The position numbers and the translations under genes are program-made. The notes under the pieces are model-generated. The model made no database searches. It saw nothing but the letters and a program-made list of their open reading frames with translations, and was not told the origin of the DNA. Shown one piece after another: positions 60,901 through 64,000 of a stretch of DNA of 64,000 bases. The first letter of the stretch is position 1. Each line of letters starts with the position of its first letter. Origin of the DNA: Apus apus (Eukaryota > Chordata > Aves > Apodiformes > Apodidae); assembly GCF_020740795.1 (NCBI RefSeq), contig NC_067283.1, positions 3,313,659 through 3,377,658 on the forward strand. The letters are read 5' to 3'.

Positions 60901-63296
60901 TCCCTAAATACAGGTATCTTTGTGCCAGTTGAGGCATCCTCATGGATTTCCTCCCCTGGAGTATCTCAAATGGCACCAGATGCTTCTGTTTAGAAGCTGA
61001 ATGGAGCCCTCAGTGTCTCTAGGGCAGGTGACTACCTGCCAGCTTAGGGCCTGCATTTCTACTACACTCAGCAGAACATTTATGAATACAGCAAATGACA
61101 CCTAAAGACTTGTTCAGGTTCCTACATCCAGTTGTCTGCTGACTGCACTGACTGTGTCACTGTTGACTTTAATGGGATCATAAACACCTACTTTCTGGAG
61201 ACACAACTGCAGTAGCAACTGCAGAAACTAAGAGTGCTGAATCCCCTTTATCCATCAAAGCAAGTGATTCTGGGGTTCACTGTAATAAATAAGAACAAAC
61301 AGGTGTTTTCATGATGCTGTTAGTCTGATATTTTCAAGTGGCTAATTTATGATGAGATGAATCATGCCCCAGCCATCACTGACCAAAGCAGCCAGCACTC
61401 CAGTGACTGCAGCCCCTGGGTGACAGTCAGATGCAGAAAACTCATCCAAAGCTCATCCAGAGCCATGTGAAATCCTGCCAGAAGGCTGCTGGCATTGCCA
61501 GCTGCAAGGCTAGATGACATTTGCTGAGCTCACTCTTCACAGAACAGCACAAATTCCAGAAGCCATGTTACAACATTGGTATGTAGGGCAGGGTCACAGG
61601 TTGGCTTGTGTTTGAGGCTCTTTCTTGGCCTGGCACATTGAGATATGTGCACTGAGAGCCCAAGTGATGCCCTGGCTGCTCTTGGTGGAGTCTGGACTTG
61701 CCCCAGAACAGGAAACATTCGCTTGCCTAAGCATAGTTCTGTTGAGACATCCATTGGCAAATGAACTATGGAAGAACTGCATCTTTCTACAGGTGAACCT
61801 GGAGACCAGATGAAATGTCCCAGGACATCCCAGAGAGCAGTAGATGCTCCTAAATGAGCAAATTTCTTGAGTCTCATAAGCTTCTCCTAGCACACAAGTA
61901 AAGGTATTCCACTTTCATCAGCTTCAGTTCAACACAGCCACACATATAATATATATTATATATTATCATATATGTAGTTTGTATGTATAGGTCATACATA
62001 CACACAACCATGTGTGAGTATATATTTAATACATTCCTCATTCCTCTGCAGTGTTAGAAAAATGTCTGAAAGGGTGTTTTTTTTTCCCTTGCTCTTTAAC
62101 CAGCCCTGCTGGGTCTCCAAAGCCCAGGGAGCAAACGTTGTACTCAGGGTAGGAGAGGCCACAAAGCACCAACTACAGGCAATGACTCCACGTGGCTGGA
62201 CCAACGAGCTGGCGTCTTGTCCTGCAAGATGTGGTAAAACAGCAGCTTCTGCCTGTTTCCCCTGGGTGTTGAAGCAGAGGGGATGAAATACTGGGAAGTT
62301 TTGGAAACCAGGAGGTTACAGCACGAATGACCCTGCTGGGTCTGCAAAGACTTTTGGCGTGGCCTTGGCCAAGTGGTGTAATCAGCATGTGCTGGTTAAT
62401 CAGTGTAGTGCCCTGGCCTGCTAAACGGGGACAATATTGTGTCCTTACTGCCATTCATAATTTATCATGTGTGTTTGGACTGTGAGGCTGTAAAAGTGGA
62501 GACTTATCAGCTCAGTGCATGAACTCCAGGGCAAAAAAAAAGATCAATTCTCTGTGGAGTTCTGTGGGGCTACTATCATCAAAATAGTAAATAGTGACTA
62601 TAAACTACCAGGAGACAGAGAGTCCTCTTGCTGCACAGCACTCGAGACCTGAGTTTTAAATGCAAGCTTCCCAGAATGCCCCAAACAGTGAATTAAGCTA
62701 CTTTCTCCATTAACCTTCCCTGCCCATCATTTGGCAGGTTCATTTCTTGGCCTGTGGCCAAATTTGTCATTTCAGCAGAAAAATACTTGATTATGTACAG
62801 TTTCACCTTGCTTCTTTTATGTCAGAGACTTAATTAATTACCATGCTAACCTGTTCACTCTGTACAACAAACATACTACTACACAGGTTGATTAAATTCT
62901 CACTGCACCACATCCATATTATTGGATTTCACCAGGAGCCCTTTTTTTTTTGCATCCCTATGATCCAGATTAGTATGTGGTGCTGCAAGAAGGATAGGGA
63001 GGATACTCCAATGCTCTGGGCTGTTTATGTATGGCTTGGAAACCTCCTTTAACTTGTGCAAGGAGCTTGTTTGTCCCTCTGATTGTACCAAGCAGTTTCC
63101 CATATGATATGATATGATATGATATGATATGATACCCCCCCAAGCCATAAACCCAGTACACTGTGAGGACCTGGCTGGTTTTGCTTACCCTGAAAAGTGG
63201 TGAGGAATCTGAAGTACTTTGGGCACGGGCGCACCACGACTTCTCCCACTTCTGCTTCAGGCCAGCAGGTGATGTTGTCCCATTGCCTCCTGCAGC
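9725..63296 (-). CDS. VIPR1: VIPR1 (VPAC1 receptor), partial gene: coding exons 3-13
   Basis: Class B GPCR at the plasma membrane that binds VIP and PACAP and signals mainly through Gs and cAMP (family knowledge). Coding segments, 5' to 3' on the minus strand: 63296-63189, 47372-47269, 41063-40963, 38801-38669, 27950-27797, 25234-25174, 21961-21892, 19027-18936, 12938-12809, 11462-11421, 9916-9725. All ten introns are GT-AG, and the reading frame is continuous across every junction. Family marks seen: ectodomain [13 protein letters not shown] in TM2, [12 protein letters not shown] in TM3, GWG in TM4, [17 protein letters not shown] in TM6, and [10 protein letters not shown] at the end of TM7. 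VPAC1 is preferred over VPAC2, PAC1 and secretin receptor because of [49 protein letters not shown] and the tail ending QAEFSLV. Exons 1-2 (about 60 residues, including the signal peptide) lie outside the window. No disabling change was seen. Confidence 0.96.
9917..11420 (-). other. VIPR1: VIPR1 intron 12 (1.5 kb)
   Basis: Unique sequence without recognised repeats. An AATAAA occurs on the minus strand near 10867-10872, so premature intronic polyadenylation is possible on paper, but nothing else supports it. Confidence 0.8.
11421..11462 (-). CDS. VIPR1: VIPR1 exon 12: end of TM7 (42-bp micro-exon)
   Basis: 42 bp encoding [14 protein letters not shown], with acceptor CCCCTAG and donor GAG|GTAAGA. 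This very short exon, with its VA-x-LYCFLN-x-E sequence, is present across class B receptors. It is in phase on both sides, so skipping it would remove 14 residues at the end of TM7 without a frameshift, an event known in some class B receptors. It is too short to be found by simple ORF calling. Confidence 0.95.
11463..12808 (-). other. VIPR1: VIPR1 intron 11 (1.35 kb)
   Basis: Shortest intron in view. I recognise no repeat, RNA gene or coding segment in it. Confidence 0.85.
12809..12938 (-). CDS. VIPR1: VIPR1 exon 11: TM6, ECL3 and most of TM7
   Basis: 130 bp, the usual length. The acceptor is TTCCAACAG and the donor CAG|GTAAGT. After the split Ser it encodes [20 protein letters not shown], then [20 protein letters not shown], then [17 protein letters not shown] is the TM6 signature of the secretin family, and [16 protein letters not shown] separates VPAC1 from its relatives. 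The exon ends in phase 0. Confidence 0.97.
13376..13640 (-). mobile_element. CR1 3'-end fragment (diverged)
   Basis: Recognised by CATAGAAGCACAGAATC, then GTTTGGGTTAGAAGAGGC, a CAACCTGGCCCAGTGTTTCAC block and CTTCCTAATGTCTAATC. More diverged than its neighbours, so probably an older insertion. The 5' limit is uncertain. Confidence 0.88.
14713..15024 (-). mobile_element. CR1 3'-end fragment, first of an abutting pair
   Basis: Starts with ATCATAGAACCATAGG, then TTTGGATTGGAAGGGACC, and ends near TTAAAAAGTTTGTCCCCTC, where another CR1 tail begins without a gap. Confidence 0.9.
15025..15205 (-). mobile_element. CR1 3'-end fragment, second of an abutting pair
   Basis: Different CR1 subfamily from the adjacent copy: GGGGGTTGGAAGGGACCTC, TGGAGATCACCCAGTCCAAC and GAGCAGGTACCACAGGATCA rather than the CATGGGCAGGGACACC type. 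Confidence 0.88.
17029..17119 (+). mobile_element. Short CR1 3' tail with internal duplication
   Basis: GGTTGCACTTGATGATCTTA, AAGGTCTTTTCCAACCAGAA and TGATTCTGTGATA are a CR1 3' end in plus orientation. A unit of about 20 bp (TGGTAGAGTTAGGTTA) is present twice in tandem before it. Confidence 0.85.
17987..18355 (-). mobile_element. CR1 3'-end fragment
   Basis: Two tail units (ATAGAATCATAGAATGATAG), then GGTGAAGGTTGGAAGGGACC and the CAGGCTGCACAAGCCTCATC variant, reaching CTGAACTGCCCCAACTCTCT. Same subfamily as the copy at 60460. Confidence 0.93.
18936..19027 (-). CDS. VIPR1: VIPR1 exon 10: second half of TM5 and ICL3
   Basis: 92 bp. The acceptor is CCCGACAG and the donor ATTC|GTAAGT. It encodes [18 protein letters not shown], then [12 protein letters not shown] plus two bases (TC) of a Ser codon that the next exon completes with G. 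KLHSPDVG in intracellular loop 3 is the conserved K-L-x-x-P-D motif involved in Gs coupling in this family. Confidence 0.95.
19028..21891 (-). other. VIPR1: VIPR1 intron 9 (2.9 kb)
   Basis: Free of recognisable CR1. Its 3' part contains a CpG-dense patch (19293-19387) about 270 bp upstream of exon 10; the rest is AT-rich unique sequence. Confidence 0.85.
19293..19387. promoter_or_regulatory. CpG-dense patch with two GACGTC sites
   Basis: About 14 CpGs in under 100 bp in an otherwise CpG-poor intron, with GACGTC at 19299-19304 and 19361-19366 (the core of a cAMP response element). It lies about 270 bp upstream of exon 10. Function is inference only; it could be a small regulatory element or a GC-rich repeat relic. 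Confidence 0.4.
21892..21961 (-). CDS. VIPR1: VIPR1 exon 9: ECL2 and first half of TM5
   Basis: 70 bp, the family length. The acceptor is TTTCTTTTTAG and the donor TTTTG|GTAAAG. It encodes [18 protein letters not shown] then LVSIL. The Cys and Trp of ECL2 are kept, and the WWIIK-x-PI-L start of TM5 is typical of VPAC1. The residue after CW is Glu where most VPAC, PAC and secretin receptors have Asp. There is one more residue between CW and WW than in human VPAC1, matching the spacing in VPAC2, PAC1 and secretin receptors. The 3' end of a CR1 lies 29 bp upstream of the acceptor. Confidence 0.93.
21991..22318 (-). mobile_element. VIPR1: CR1 3'-end fragment next to exon 9
   Basis: Tail CATAGAATCACAGAATCATT, then AAAGTTGGAAGGGACC, CATGAGCAGGGAACCACTAG and CAGGTTGCACAAAACCTCAT. 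Oriented with the gene. Its 3' end stops 29 bp before the exon 9 acceptor. Same subfamily as the copy inside the LTR at 45181. Confidence 0.93.
22596..22875 (-). mobile_element. CR1 3'-end fragment
   Basis: AGAGTCATACAGTCTCAG tail, then GGGGTTGGAAGGGACCTCTG and the GAGCAGGATCACCTACAG type of 3' UTR, with GCCCCTTGTCCTG near the 5' limit. Confidence 0.9.
24641..24910 (-). mobile_element. CR1 3'-end fragment with internal deletion
   Basis: CATAGAACCATAATATTG tail, then GGGTTGGAAGGGACCTTAAA that jumps directly to CAACCTGGCCTTGAAACC. The usual TGCATGGGCAGGGACACC block of about 80 bp is missing. Confidence 0.9.
25174..25234 (-). CDS. VIPR1: VIPR1 exon 8: rest of TM4 and start of ECL2
   Basis: 61 bp, the family length for this exon. 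The acceptor is CTTGTCAG and the donor TTGG|GTAAGC. It encodes [19 protein letters not shown], flanked by a Gly split on each side. In human VPAC1 and its relatives the residue before the Asp of this Phe-x-Asp stretch is acidic (for example FED, LED, FDD). Here it is Phe (codon TTC). Confidence 0.94.
25651..25994 (-). mobile_element. CR1 3'-end fragment
   Basis: GAGAATCATAGAATGG tail, TTTGGATTGGAAGGGACC, TGCATGGGCAGGGACACC, and GGCACTGGAAGGTGCTC at the 5' end. Lies 417 bp upstream of exon 8. Confidence 0.93.
27018..27092. repeat. (ATTTT)15 pentanucleotide array
   Basis: Fifteen uninterrupted ATTTT units by count, preceded by a partial unit. On the VIPR1 strand it reads AAAAT. Confidence 0.96.
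27591..27723 (-). mobile_element. Short CR1 fragment ending at a G-run tract
   Basis: Well preserved tail and 3' UTR (ATAGAATCATGGAATGG, TTTGGGTTGGAAGGGACC, TGCATGGGCAGGGACACC) that stops at GGACATCTCC, where the G-rich tract begins. Only about 130 bp long. Confidence 0.92.
27724..27744 (+). repeat. G-run tract (possible G-quadruplex on template strand)
   Basis: Five Gs, C, four Gs, A, then ten Gs. By pattern it has four or more G-runs with short loops. It lies 53 bp into intron 7, so the nascent VIPR1 RNA carries the C-rich complement. Confidence 0.8.
27797..27950 (-). CDS. VIPR1: VIPR1 exon 7: TM3, ICL2 and start of TM4
   Basis: 154 bp, the usual length for this exon in the secretin-receptor family. 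The acceptor is TCTTCCAG and the donor GG|GTATGC. It encodes [37 protein letters not shown] and [14 protein letters not shown], then the first base of a Gly codon. The Cys near the start should form the disulfide with ECL2. The Glu in LLVEG (3.50) is part of the conserved HETx-type network that controls activation. A truncated CR1 and a G-run tract begin about 50 bp past the donor. Confidence 0.97.
28507..28652 (-). mobile_element. Older CR1 fragment, different subfamily
   Basis: TTCACAGCATCACCAAGGCT, GGAAAAGACAATTAAGATCA, TCAAGTCCAGCCTATGACC and AAAGTGCCACATGCAGCC match the CR1 type with GACCTCTAAGATCAT and AAGTGCCACATCTAC. Diverged and lacking a clean tail. Confidence 0.8.
29048..29068. repeat. 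Short (TA)n microsatellite
   Basis: About ten TA units. Confidence 0.9.
29611..29650. repeat. 20-bp tandem duplication
   Basis: AACTTGAGTAGTAATTGATT followed directly by a copy differing at two positions. Confidence 0.85.
30070..30370 (-). mobile_element. CR1 3'-end fragment
   Basis: CATAGAATGACAGCATGG, TTTGGGTTGGAAGGGAC, the CATGGGCAGGGACACC core, and CTTGTAAAAAGTCCCTC at its 5' limit. Preceded at 28.8-29.0 kb by ordinary unique DNA. Confidence 0.93.
31141..31274 (+). mobile_element. CR1 3' tail
   Basis: TTCAAGACCCATCTGGACAC, ATTCCTGTGGGATCTGCCCT, GGTTCCTTCCAACCCCCATG and repeated ATTCTGTG tail units in plus orientation. Confidence 0.9.
34603..34673 (+). mobile_element. Short CR1 3' tail
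   Basis: GGCAGTGTGCTAGGTTAATG, GTTGGACTTGATCTTAAAGG and CCAATCAAAATGATCC. Same subfamily as the fragment at 17029, without the duplication. Confidence 0.82.
34779..34999 (+). mobile_element. CR1 3'-end fragment
   Basis: GTGAGGGTGGTGAGACACTG, GGGAGGTGTCCCTGCCCATG, CCCAAACCATTCTGTGATTC then TATGAC. Antisense to VIPR1. Lies 106 bp after the short CR1 tail at 34603. Confidence 0.93.
35455..35675 (+). mobile_element. CR1 3'-end fragment
   Basis: GTGAGGGTGGTGAGACCCTG, GGGAGGTGTCCCTGCCCATG, then CATTCTATGATTCTATGAT tail. Very similar to the copies at 34779, 54252 and 58541, suggesting a recently active subfamily. Confidence 0.94.
38669..38801 (-). CDS. VIPR1: VIPR1 exon 6: ICL1, TM2 and ECL1
   Basis: 133 bp. 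The acceptor is CCAACAG and the donor TCA|GTAAGT. After the split Arg it encodes [19 protein letters not shown], then [13 protein letters not shown], then [12 protein letters not shown]. The RNYIH histidine belongs to the conserved polar network of class B receptors (position 2.50 in class B numbering), and the [11 protein letters not shown] intracellular loop is a family signature. The exon ends in phase 0 before the TM3 exon. Confidence 0.96.
38802..40962 (-). other. VIPR1: VIPR1 intron 5 (2.2 kb)
   Basis: Carries one 5'-truncated CR1 at 40080-40307. A plus-strand open frame of 175 codons (38991-39518) overlaps it near exon 6 but resembles nothing I know and is probably chance. Confidence 0.85.
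40080..40307 (-). mobile_element. CR1 3'-end fragment
   Basis: ATCATAGAAACATAGAATGA tail, TTTGGGTTGGAAGGGAGC, TGCATGGGCAGGGACACC, ending at TCCTCCTAATGTCTAA. Confidence 0.93.
40963..41063 (-). CDS. VIPR1: VIPR1 exon 5: juxtamembrane stalk and TM1
   Basis: 101 bp. The acceptor is CCCCCTCAG and the donor CAG|GTAAGA. It encodes [15 protein letters not shown] followed by [18 protein letters not shown] and the first two bases of an Arg codon. The hydrophobic run is TM1, and [12 protein letters not shown] is characteristic of VPAC1. The Gly-Tyr-x-x-Ser/Thr-Leu-Ser-Leu pattern at the top of TM1 is shared with VPAC2 and secretin receptors. Confidence 0.94.
41241..41742 (-). mobile_element. CR1 copy, about 500 bp, first of an opposed pair
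   Basis: ATCACAGAATCATAGAATGG tail, through the 3' UTR and into the end of ORF2: GGGCTCCAGAACTGGACACA and GTACTCCTGGTGAGATCTCA lie near its 5' limit. It sits 178 bp upstream of exon 5. Confidence 0.92.
41765..42110 (+). mobile_element. CR1 ORF2 3' fragment, opposite orientation
   Basis: Encodes remnants of the CR1 reverse-transcriptase C-terminal region: GGACTTGGGGGTGATGGTGG and ATGAGAAGCTCAACATGAGC correspond to the D-L-G-V-x-V-D-E-K-L segment, shifted and interrupted. It abuts the minus-oriented CR1 just before it. It lacks the CR1 3' tail. Confidence 0.85.
42359..42543 (-). mobile_element. CR1 3' end with several tail units
   Basis: At least three ATAGAATC octamers in a row (CATAGAATCATAGAATCATA), then GGTTTGGGTTGGAAGAGATG and GGCAGGGACACCTCCCACC. 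Ends at CCCTGGGCAACCTGG. Confidence 0.93.
44813..44852 (+). promoter_or_regulatory. LTR promoter elements: CCAAT and TATA
   Basis: GGACCAATCACAG followed about 30 bp later by CAGTATAAAATGG. Spacing is typical of a pol II LTR promoter. Whether it still works cannot be seen here. Confidence 0.6.
45181..45420 (-). mobile_element. CR1 inserted in the LTR
   Basis: ATCATAAAGGTTGGAAGG tail, then CATGAGCAGGGAACCACTAG and TCTCTCTCAGTTTAAAACC. Interrupts the LTR about 10 bp after its ATTAAA signal, so it is younger than the LTR. Confidence 0.92.
45585..45618. repeat. Strong inverted repeat (hairpin)
   Basis: ACCCCCCATATT, loop TGCT, AATATGGGGGGT form a perfect 12-bp stem (45588-45615), with two further pairs past one mismatch and a T run on the plus strand. 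Confidence 0.85.
46613..46648. repeat. 18-bp tandem duplication
   Basis: TAGGTGAGGTGAACTAGT and then the same first 13 bases with a different end. Confidence 0.8.
47269..47372 (-). CDS. VIPR1: VIPR1 exon 4: extracellular domain, second part
   Basis: 104 bp after a TTCTTCCAG acceptor. The frame completes a split Gly and gives [13 protein letters not shown], then [15 protein letters not shown], then STPGEE, ending at a codon boundary. It carries the last two ectodomain cysteines (NCT, ACG) and the conserved GWT. NVT, NCT and NST are three potential N-glycosylation sequons. The donor GAG|GTTTGT departs from the consensus at intron positions +3 and +4, so it looks like the weakest splice donor in the gene. 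Skipping this exon would shift the frame. Confidence 0.95.
49253..49750 (-). mobile_element. CR1 copy, about 500 bp
   Basis: CACAGAATCATAGAATCACA tail, GGGGTTGGAAGGGACCTCTG, GAGCAGGATCACCCAGGGCA, then CCTCTGTGTTGTCACTTGG-like 3' UTR and GAACTGGGGAGCCCAGATTC at the 5' limit. Confidence 0.92.
49861..49932 (-). mobile_element. Short CR1 3' tail, distinct subfamily
   Basis: AATCATAGAATCAAAGAATG, TTAAGTTGGAAGGGACCTCA and GGATCACCTGGTCCCACC. The TCA-AGGATCA variant is unlike the other copies here. Confidence 0.82.
51325..51526 (-). mobile_element. CR1 3'-end fragment
   Basis: CACAGAATCAGTGGACGG, TTGAGGTTGGAAGGGACCTC, TGGTCCAACCCACCTGCTCA and AGCAGGGTCACCTA. The 5' part is diverged. Confidence 0.86.
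52314..52365 (+). mobile_element. Very short CR1 3' tail
   Basis: ACTTGATGATCTTTAAATCC, CTTCCAACCCAAACCATTC and TGTGATTCTATT in plus orientation. Confidence 0.82.
54252..54468 (+). mobile_element. CR1 3'-end fragment
   Basis: GTGAGGGTGGTGAGACCCTG, GGGAGGTGTCCCTGCCCATG, then TTCTGTGATTCTATGATT. Closely resembles the copy at 58541. Confidence 0.94.
55079..55352 (-). mobile_element. CR1 3'-end fragment
   Basis: TAGAATCACAGAATGTCTTG, GTTGGAAGGGATCTCTAAAG and CCAACCCTCTGCAATAAGCA. It ends near ATCCTATCATGTATC, followed by a short run of ATATCTC repeats. Confidence 0.9.
56690..57157 (+). mobile_element. CR1 copy, about 470 bp
   Basis: Starts near the end of ORF2 (CACTAAGATGACTAAGGGAC, GGAAGGTGGGATCATTGCTG), then GGCTGTTCAGCTTAGAGAAA and ACAGGCTGCCCAGGGAGG, ending GTTCTGTGATTGTGTGACC. 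Confidence 0.92.
57847..58027 (+). mobile_element. CR1 ORF2 internal fragment
   Basis: AAGGATCTGGGAGTCTTGGT, CCATGAGCCAGCAGTGTGCC and GCTCCGCTCTGGTGAGGCC belong to the ORF2 C-terminal region and are broken by stops. There is no CR1 tail, so this piece is truncated at both ends. Same section of CR1 as at 41765. Confidence 0.85.
58541..59033 (+). mobile_element. CR1 copy, about 490 bp
   Basis: GGCTGGAGCAGCTCAGCTCT, GGTGTTCAGCCTGGAGAAGA, GTGAGGGTGGTGAGACCCTG and the GGGAGGTGTCCCTGCCCATG core, ending TATGATTCTATGATT. Confidence 0.94.
59284..59369 (+). mobile_element. Short CR1 3' tail
   Basis: AGAGGTGTCCCTGCCCATGA, AGGGGGTTGTATCTAGATGG and CATTCTATGACTCTATGG. Confidence 0.9.
60460..60711 (-). 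mobile_element. CR1 3'-end fragment
   Basis: ATAGACTCATAGGATGG, TGAAGGTTGGAAGGGACC and GGCTGCACAAGCCTCATCCA, ending at CTCTTTCAGTTTAAAGCC. Same variant as at 17987. Confidence 0.93.
61945..61975. repeat. AT-rich TATAT/ATTAT low-complexity tract
   Basis: Degenerate TATA/TTATA repeat. Confidence 0.8.
63102..63134. repeat. (ATATG)6.6 pentanucleotide array
   Basis: 33 bp of perfect ATATG units followed by a run of Cs, 55 bp inside intron 3 from the exon 3 donor. On the minus strand it reads CATAT. Confidence 0.95.
63189..63296 (-). CDS. VIPR1: VIPR1 exon 3: extracellular domain, first part
   Basis: 108 bp. The acceptor is a CCCCAG after a T-rich stretch and the donor is G|GTAAGC. The exon begins with two bases that complete a codon begun in exon 2, probably Gly as in other family members, and ends one base into a Gly codon. 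It encodes [12 protein letters not shown], then [23 protein letters not shown] shown here only in part: the region holds two conserved ectodomain cysteines plus PCP. WDN-x-T-CWP is the core of the class B hormone-receptor domain, and the Asn in NIT is a likely N-glycosylation site. Confidence 0.95.
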
Positions 63297-64000
63297 CTGG
63301 GGAAAAAGGAAAAACAGATGATAGAACAAGTGGTGTCTGCTGGATGGAGCAGAGGAACACGGCAGAGCAGATGTGCAAAGGTGTGCAGAGCCTACCACCT
63401 TGGTGCAGGCACCTGTAAGAGGGAAAGGCACAGAAGTATTTTCCTTAAAAGTGTAGCTGTCAGTTGTCCCAGTGCCTGAAATTTGGAACTGCTGGTGTCT
63501 CTAATTTTCCAGAAGTTGGTACAGAAAGAAGAGCAGATCTGTGTGAGACCTAGGACCATCAAATCACAGAATGGCTTGAGTTGGAAGGGACCCTAAGGAT
63601 CATGTAGGTCCAACCCCCCTGCATAGGCAGGGACACCTCCCACCATCCCAGGCTGCTCCAAGCCCCATCCAACCTGCCCTTCAACACTGCCAGGGATGGG
63701 GCAGCCACAGCTTCCCTGGGCAACCTGGGCCAGGCTCTCACCACCCTCACACTAAAGAATTCCTTTCTAATGTGCAACCTAAATCTCCCCTCTTCCAGTT
63801 TTAATCCATTCCCCCTTATCCTCTCACTACAAGCCCTTGTCAAAAGCCCCTCCCCAGCTTTTCTGGAGCCCCTTCAGGCACTGGAAGGTGCTCTAAGGTC
63901 TCCCTGGAACTTTCTCTTCTCCAGGCTGAACATCCCAACTCTCCCAGCCTGTCTCCAGAGCTGAGCTGCTCCAGCCTTTGGATCATCTTCATGGCCTCCT
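63297..64000 (-). other. VIPR1: VIPR1 intron 2, 3' part
   Basis: Intron sequence upstream of exon 3. No exon 2 (the segment with Cys-Asp-Tyr near its start) is visible. From 63562 to the window end it is a CR1 in the same orientation as the gene. Confidence 0.8.
63562..64000 (-). mobile_element. CR1 copy running off the window end
   Basis: AATCACAGAATGGCTTGAG, TTGGAAGGGACCCTAAGG, the CATAGGCAGGGACACC core and CTCCAGGCTGAACATCCC; still CR1 at position 64000. Confidence 0.93.

Larger units (their letters stand above)
47373..63188 (-). other. VIPR1: VIPR1 intron 3 (15.8 kb)
   Basis: The longest intron in view. It begins with a pentamer microsatellite 55 bp from the donor and holds eleven CR1 fragments between 49.25 and 60.71 kb: plus-oriented at 52.31, 54.25, 56.69, 57.85, 58.54 and 59.28 kb, minus-oriented at 49.25, 49.86, 51.33, 55.08 and 60.46 kb. 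An AT-rich stretch lies at 61945-61975. No protein-coding segment was recognised. Confidence 0.85.

Noticed and set aside
63400..63430. Acceptor-like CTTACAG as exon 2
   Set aside because: The sequence after it does not encode the Cys-Asp-Tyr segment expected in exon 2 and has no fitting donor.
62970..63431. 153-codon minus-strand frame with repeated Ile-Ser-Tyr-His
   Set aside because: It reads through exon 3 in a wrong frame and then the ATATG microsatellite; the repeat peptide has no meaning.

Overview
The window looks like bird nuclear DNA. About 34 recognisable CR1 non-LTR retrotransposon fragments, roughly 8.8 kb or 14% of the window by my hand-drawn boundaries, carry the typical CR1 3' UTR and the terminal octamer-like tail (ATTCTATG / CATAGAAT). 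There is also one LTR of the avian ERVL-like type. Compact vertebrate exons are separated by long introns. I cannot name the species.

One gene is clearly supported. It lies on the minus strand and encodes a class B (secretin-family) G-protein-coupled receptor that I identify as VIPR1 (VPAC1, the type 1 receptor for VIP and PACAP). Eleven coding exons with GT-AG boundaries and compatible phases run from 63296 down to the stop codon at 9725-9727. They correspond to exons 3-13 of the usual 13-exon vertebrate gene and total 1187 bp (395 codons plus the stop, with one codon shared with exon 2). Exons 1 and 2 (signal peptide and the first part of the extracellular domain) are not in the window and should lie beyond 64000. 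The exons encode most of the ligand-binding ectodomain (exons 3-4), TM1 (exon 5), TM2 (exon 6), TM3 and the start of TM4 (exon 7), the rest of TM4 (exon 8), ECL2 and TM5 (exons 9-10), TM6 and TM7 (exons 11-12), and the cytoplasmic tail with a C-terminal PDZ-type end (exon 13). I found no frameshift or premature stop, so the copy appears functional.

Layout: 1 to about 9.4 kb is 3' flank with no recognisable gene (one (TA)n tract and one CR1). 9.7-63.3 kb is VIPR1, with introns of 1.35 to 15.8 kb. 63.3-64.0 kb is the start of intron 2 and ends inside a CR1. Notable non-coding structure includes a solo LTR split by a CR1 in intron 4, a CR1 whose 3' tail stops 29 bp from the exon 9 splice acceptor, a G-run tract at the end of a truncated CR1 just inside intron 7, a CpG cluster with two GACGTC sites in intron 10's neighbour intron 9, a 15-copy ATTTT pentamer in intron 7, and a perfect hairpin in intron 4.

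I saw no RNA gene, CRISPR array, operon, or convincing new biological system. The most biologically interesting coding observation is an altered second extracellular loop compared with other VPAC/secretin receptors.
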